Source: Castellaniella sp040276065 | GTDB taxonomy: Bacteria > Pseudomonadota > Gammaproteobacteria > Burkholderiales > Burkholderiaceae_B | NCBI RefSeq assembly: GCF_040276065.1 | Contig: NZ_JBELOI010000006.1 | Coordinates: 170,630-234,629, forward strand | Direction of reading: 5' to 3' | DNA: 64,000 bases | Shown: positions 62,511 to 64,000 of the stretch, piece by piece | Layout: every line of letters begins with the position of its first letter | How positions within the stretch are numbered: the stretch's first letter is position 1 | Notes under the pieces: generated by a model | The model's input: the letters and a program-made list of their open reading frames with translations, nothing else | Database searches by the model: none | What the model was told of the DNA's origin: nothing | Made by a program: the position numbers and the translations under genes

Positions 62511-63128
62511 ATGACCGACTCAATCAAACTCGTCAAGGTTCGACAGTTCCACCTCATTGAGCGCGAGACGCTGCGCGAGGCGGGCGAGGATGTCTCCGCC
62601 GTGACGCGCCACGTCGTCTCCGGTGTCGTATTCGAGAATCCCCTCGCGGGCAAGGGCGCCGCCTCGGCCGCCGATCTCGAGCGCATGGCGGAAATTTCCG
62701 TCGAACTCGGCACCGAGCTGAGCAAGCGGGCGCTCGCCAGGCTGGCCGACGTGGGCCGCCCCCGGGCGTATGGCAAGGGCGTCATCGTCGGCACCGACGG
62801 CGACGCCGAGCACGGCGCGGCCCTGATCCATCCGCGCATCGGCCTGGCCATGCGGCGCACGCTGGGCGCCGGGCCCGCGCTGATCCCTGGCAACGGCAAG
62901 GTCGCCGGGCCGGGCACGCCCATCGACATCATCTTTGGCGGCGCCGAAGACGCCTGGGACTACGACGCCATGGACGCCACCACCGTGTCCATCCCGGGCG
63001 CCCCCGGCCCCAGCGAGATCGCCTTGTTCGTCGCCTTTGGCACCGTGCGCGCGAATGCCCGCGTCAGGGGCGCCAGCGCCGACCAGGTCGCCAAGCTCGT
63101 TGCCGACATGCGGAGCGCGACGGCGTAA
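62511..63128 (+). CDS. Amino acid synthesis family protein (DUF1185)
   Basis: A 205-residue protein with the DUF1185 features VRQFHLIERETLREAG at the start, GVIVGTDGDAEHGAALIHPRIG near residue 95, and GPSEIALFVAFGT near 165. Despite the family name, its activity is not established. It is usually beside branched-chain-type ABC transporters and amide-processing genes, so a role in metabolism of the imported compound is likely. An AGGAGA site precedes the ATG. A terminator follows. Confidence 0.87.
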   Translation: MTDSIKLVKVRQFHLIERETLREAGEDVSAVTRHVVSGVVFENPLAGKGAASAADLERMAEISVELGTELSKRALARLADVGRPRAYGKGVIVGTDGDAEHGAALIHPRIGLAMRRTLGAGPALIPGNGKVAGPGTPIDIIFGGAEDAWDYDAMDATTVSIPGAPGPSEIALFVAFGTVRANARVRGASADQVAKLVADMRSATA

Positions 63129-63149
63129 AAGGCTCGATGCCATCCCACT

Positions 63150-63191
63150 CCCCGAGGTGCAGTCCGGCCTCGGGGATTTTTATTTTTGGGT
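63150..63191 (+). terminator. Intrinsic terminator after the DUF1185 gene
   Basis: An 8-bp stem (CCCCGAGG/CCTCGGGG) and a 10-base loop are followed by two T-runs. It shares the core CCCCGAG/CTCGGGGA with the terminator after the phasin gene. It marks the end of the liv operon. Confidence 0.85.
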
Positions 63192-63205
63192 GATGAGGTG
63201 TTGGT

Positions 63206-63310
63206 GTGTTTGGGCAGTATGGGTCAGTCACCGTCAACGGAAACTGGCGTATTATCTTTGAGTTTGAAGACGGAAATGCCTATGTGCTGGATTATGAGGA
63301 TTATCACTGA
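63206..63310 (+). pseudogene. Truncated HigB-type toxin (C-terminal fragment)
   Basis: The frame ending at the TGA at 63308 encodes GQYGSVTVNGNWRIIFEFED and ends in DYEDYH, matching the last ~33 residues of HigB/RelE-type mRNA interferases. A stop at 63194 and the terminator just upstream leave no room for the missing ~55 N-terminal residues, so the toxin is not made. Its TGA overlaps the higA start (TGATG), the arrangement of an intact higBA operon. Confidence 0.75.
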
Positions 63311-63603
63311 TGAGCATGCACAATCCACCTCACCCCGGTGAATTTATCTCCGGCATCTACCTTGAACCCAACAATATCAGCGGGCGCGAGCTTGCTCAAG
63401 CACTTGGCGTAGCCGCTTCCACCCTCAGCCGAGTGCTCAATGGCACTTCTCGCGTTACACCTGAAATGGCTCTTCGTCTTTCCAAGGCACTTGGGCGCAG
63501 CCCGGAAAGCTGGCTGTCCATGCAGGATGCCCACGACTTGTGGCTTGCTCGCCAGAGCGTCAATTTGCAAGGCGTCGACAAACTCCGATTCGCCATGGCC
63601 TAG
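63310..63603 (+). CDS. higA: HigA-family addiction module antitoxin
   Basis: A 97-residue Xre-type HTH protein beginning MSMHNPPHPGEFISGIYLEP, the classic HigA start. The helix-turn-helix is in SGRELAQALGVAASTLSRVLNG and the dimerising end is SPESWLSMQDAHDLWLAR. HigA neutralises HigB and represses its own promoter. Here its toxin gene is broken and the usual promoter region is gone. The base composition is less GC-rich than in the core genes, which suggests acquisition by transfer. Confidence 0.88.
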   Translation: MSMHNPPHPGEFISGIYLEPNNISGRELAQALGVAASTLSRVLNGTSRVTPEMALRLSKALGRSPESWLSMQDAHDLWLARQSVNLQGVDKLRFAMA

Positions 63604-64000
63604 CACCCTTGATTTTCAACTCCTGAGGTGAAGGCCATCGCTAGCATCGTGGGTATTCATGTCTCGGATAAGTCACTGTGGTCGTATAACGACCCAGCCG
63701 ACTCTGTCGCGACGAGTCGCGCTTGTGGCGCCTGCTTCGGGTCGAAAGTCGCTGCCGGTCATTGGCTCTGTGGATGTCAGACGTGAGTAGCGGCTTCGGG
63801 GTGCAGCTTGATACCGAGCATCGAACGTCTCGGTGGTGTGGATTGTTTTCATGAGGTGGGCTGTATAAAACAGCGTAAGCTCCCCCTCACAGTAGACGTC
63901 AGCCAGTAGAATTTCGGAGCCTCTGACGTCCTCCCAAAACATGGACAGCCCTAAGCTGAAGAATCCGACATGTTTCGGGTCGTGGTGATATGCCTGGCAA
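63604..64000. other. AT-richer terminal stretch with no supported gene
   Basis: About 400 bases without a gene I can support. On the minus strand an open frame runs from the window edge to 63673 (through QAYHHDPKHVGFFSL, then MFWEDVRGSEILLADVYCEG), but I do not recognise it and its codon use is unlike the core genes. It may be the end of a gene lying beyond the window or non-coding DNA of a transferred segment. Confidence 0.3.

Overview
The window is GC-rich (about two thirds G+C by eye), densely packed and mostly made of core genes in short operons. Gene content and order (minC-minD-minE beside glnS; ruvC-ruvA-ruvB followed by purH-fis-dusB; purU; ettA; a phasin) point to a betaproteobacterium of the Burkholderiales, most probably an Alcaligenaceae member related to Bordetella or Achromobacter. 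This placement is inferred from gene content, not from a search. I saw no rRNA, tRNA or CRISPR array.

Layout. 1-2235: end of a medium-chain dehydrogenase, an SDR oxidoreductase and an Lrp-type regulator. 2259-6659: one-carbon, flavin/PLP and tRNA-modification housekeeping (purU, a flavin reductase, pdxH, a ChaC-like cyclotransferase, tcdA, a class IV aminotransferase). 6656-12355: a double-length UvrA with four ABC ATPase modules. 12574-18391: a YceI protein, a very basic 42-residue protein with its own terminator, a glycosyltransferase, an acidic-tailed protein, ettA, an isochorismatase-family hydrolase, an OsmB-like lipoprotein, and then a scar where a type I secretion ABC gene fragment abuts a BamE-like lipoprotein gene that has lost its 5' end.

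18542-31185 is the main accessory block. It holds a BMP-type nucleoside ABC importer (binding protein, double ATPase, two permeases), a nucleoside/guanine-type deaminase, a two-gene molybdenum hydroxylase (FAD subunit plus a fused 2Fe-2S/molybdopterin subunit like E. coli XdhD), a GntR/FCD regulator, a MocA-like cytidylyltransferase, XdhC and an AEC transporter. Together they read as a purine uptake and oxidation unit with its own cofactor-maturation genes. Two palindromes of the form TTGT-NN-ACAA lie in its two outer promoter regions and are plausible operators for its GntR regulator.

31275-53921: minCDE, glnS, a two-gene cytochrome-bd-like membrane complex whose large subunit appears to lack all the haem ligands, recQ, ruvCAB, purH-fis-dusB, a UbiH-family hydroxylase, a CtaG-like protein, a BepA-like protease, a YheT-like hydrolase, ilvE, a DEAD-box helicase, a thioredoxin-like protein and an EI24 membrane protein. 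53927-63128: a CinA-type protein, an IclR regulator, a phasin gene with a clear promoter and palindrome, a second IclR regulator divergent from a complete branched-chain-amino-acid-type ABC transporter (livK-H-M-G-F), and a DUF1185 protein. The last 800 bases are visibly less GC-rich and carry a broken higB toxin gene, its intact higA antitoxin and a stretch with no gene I can support.
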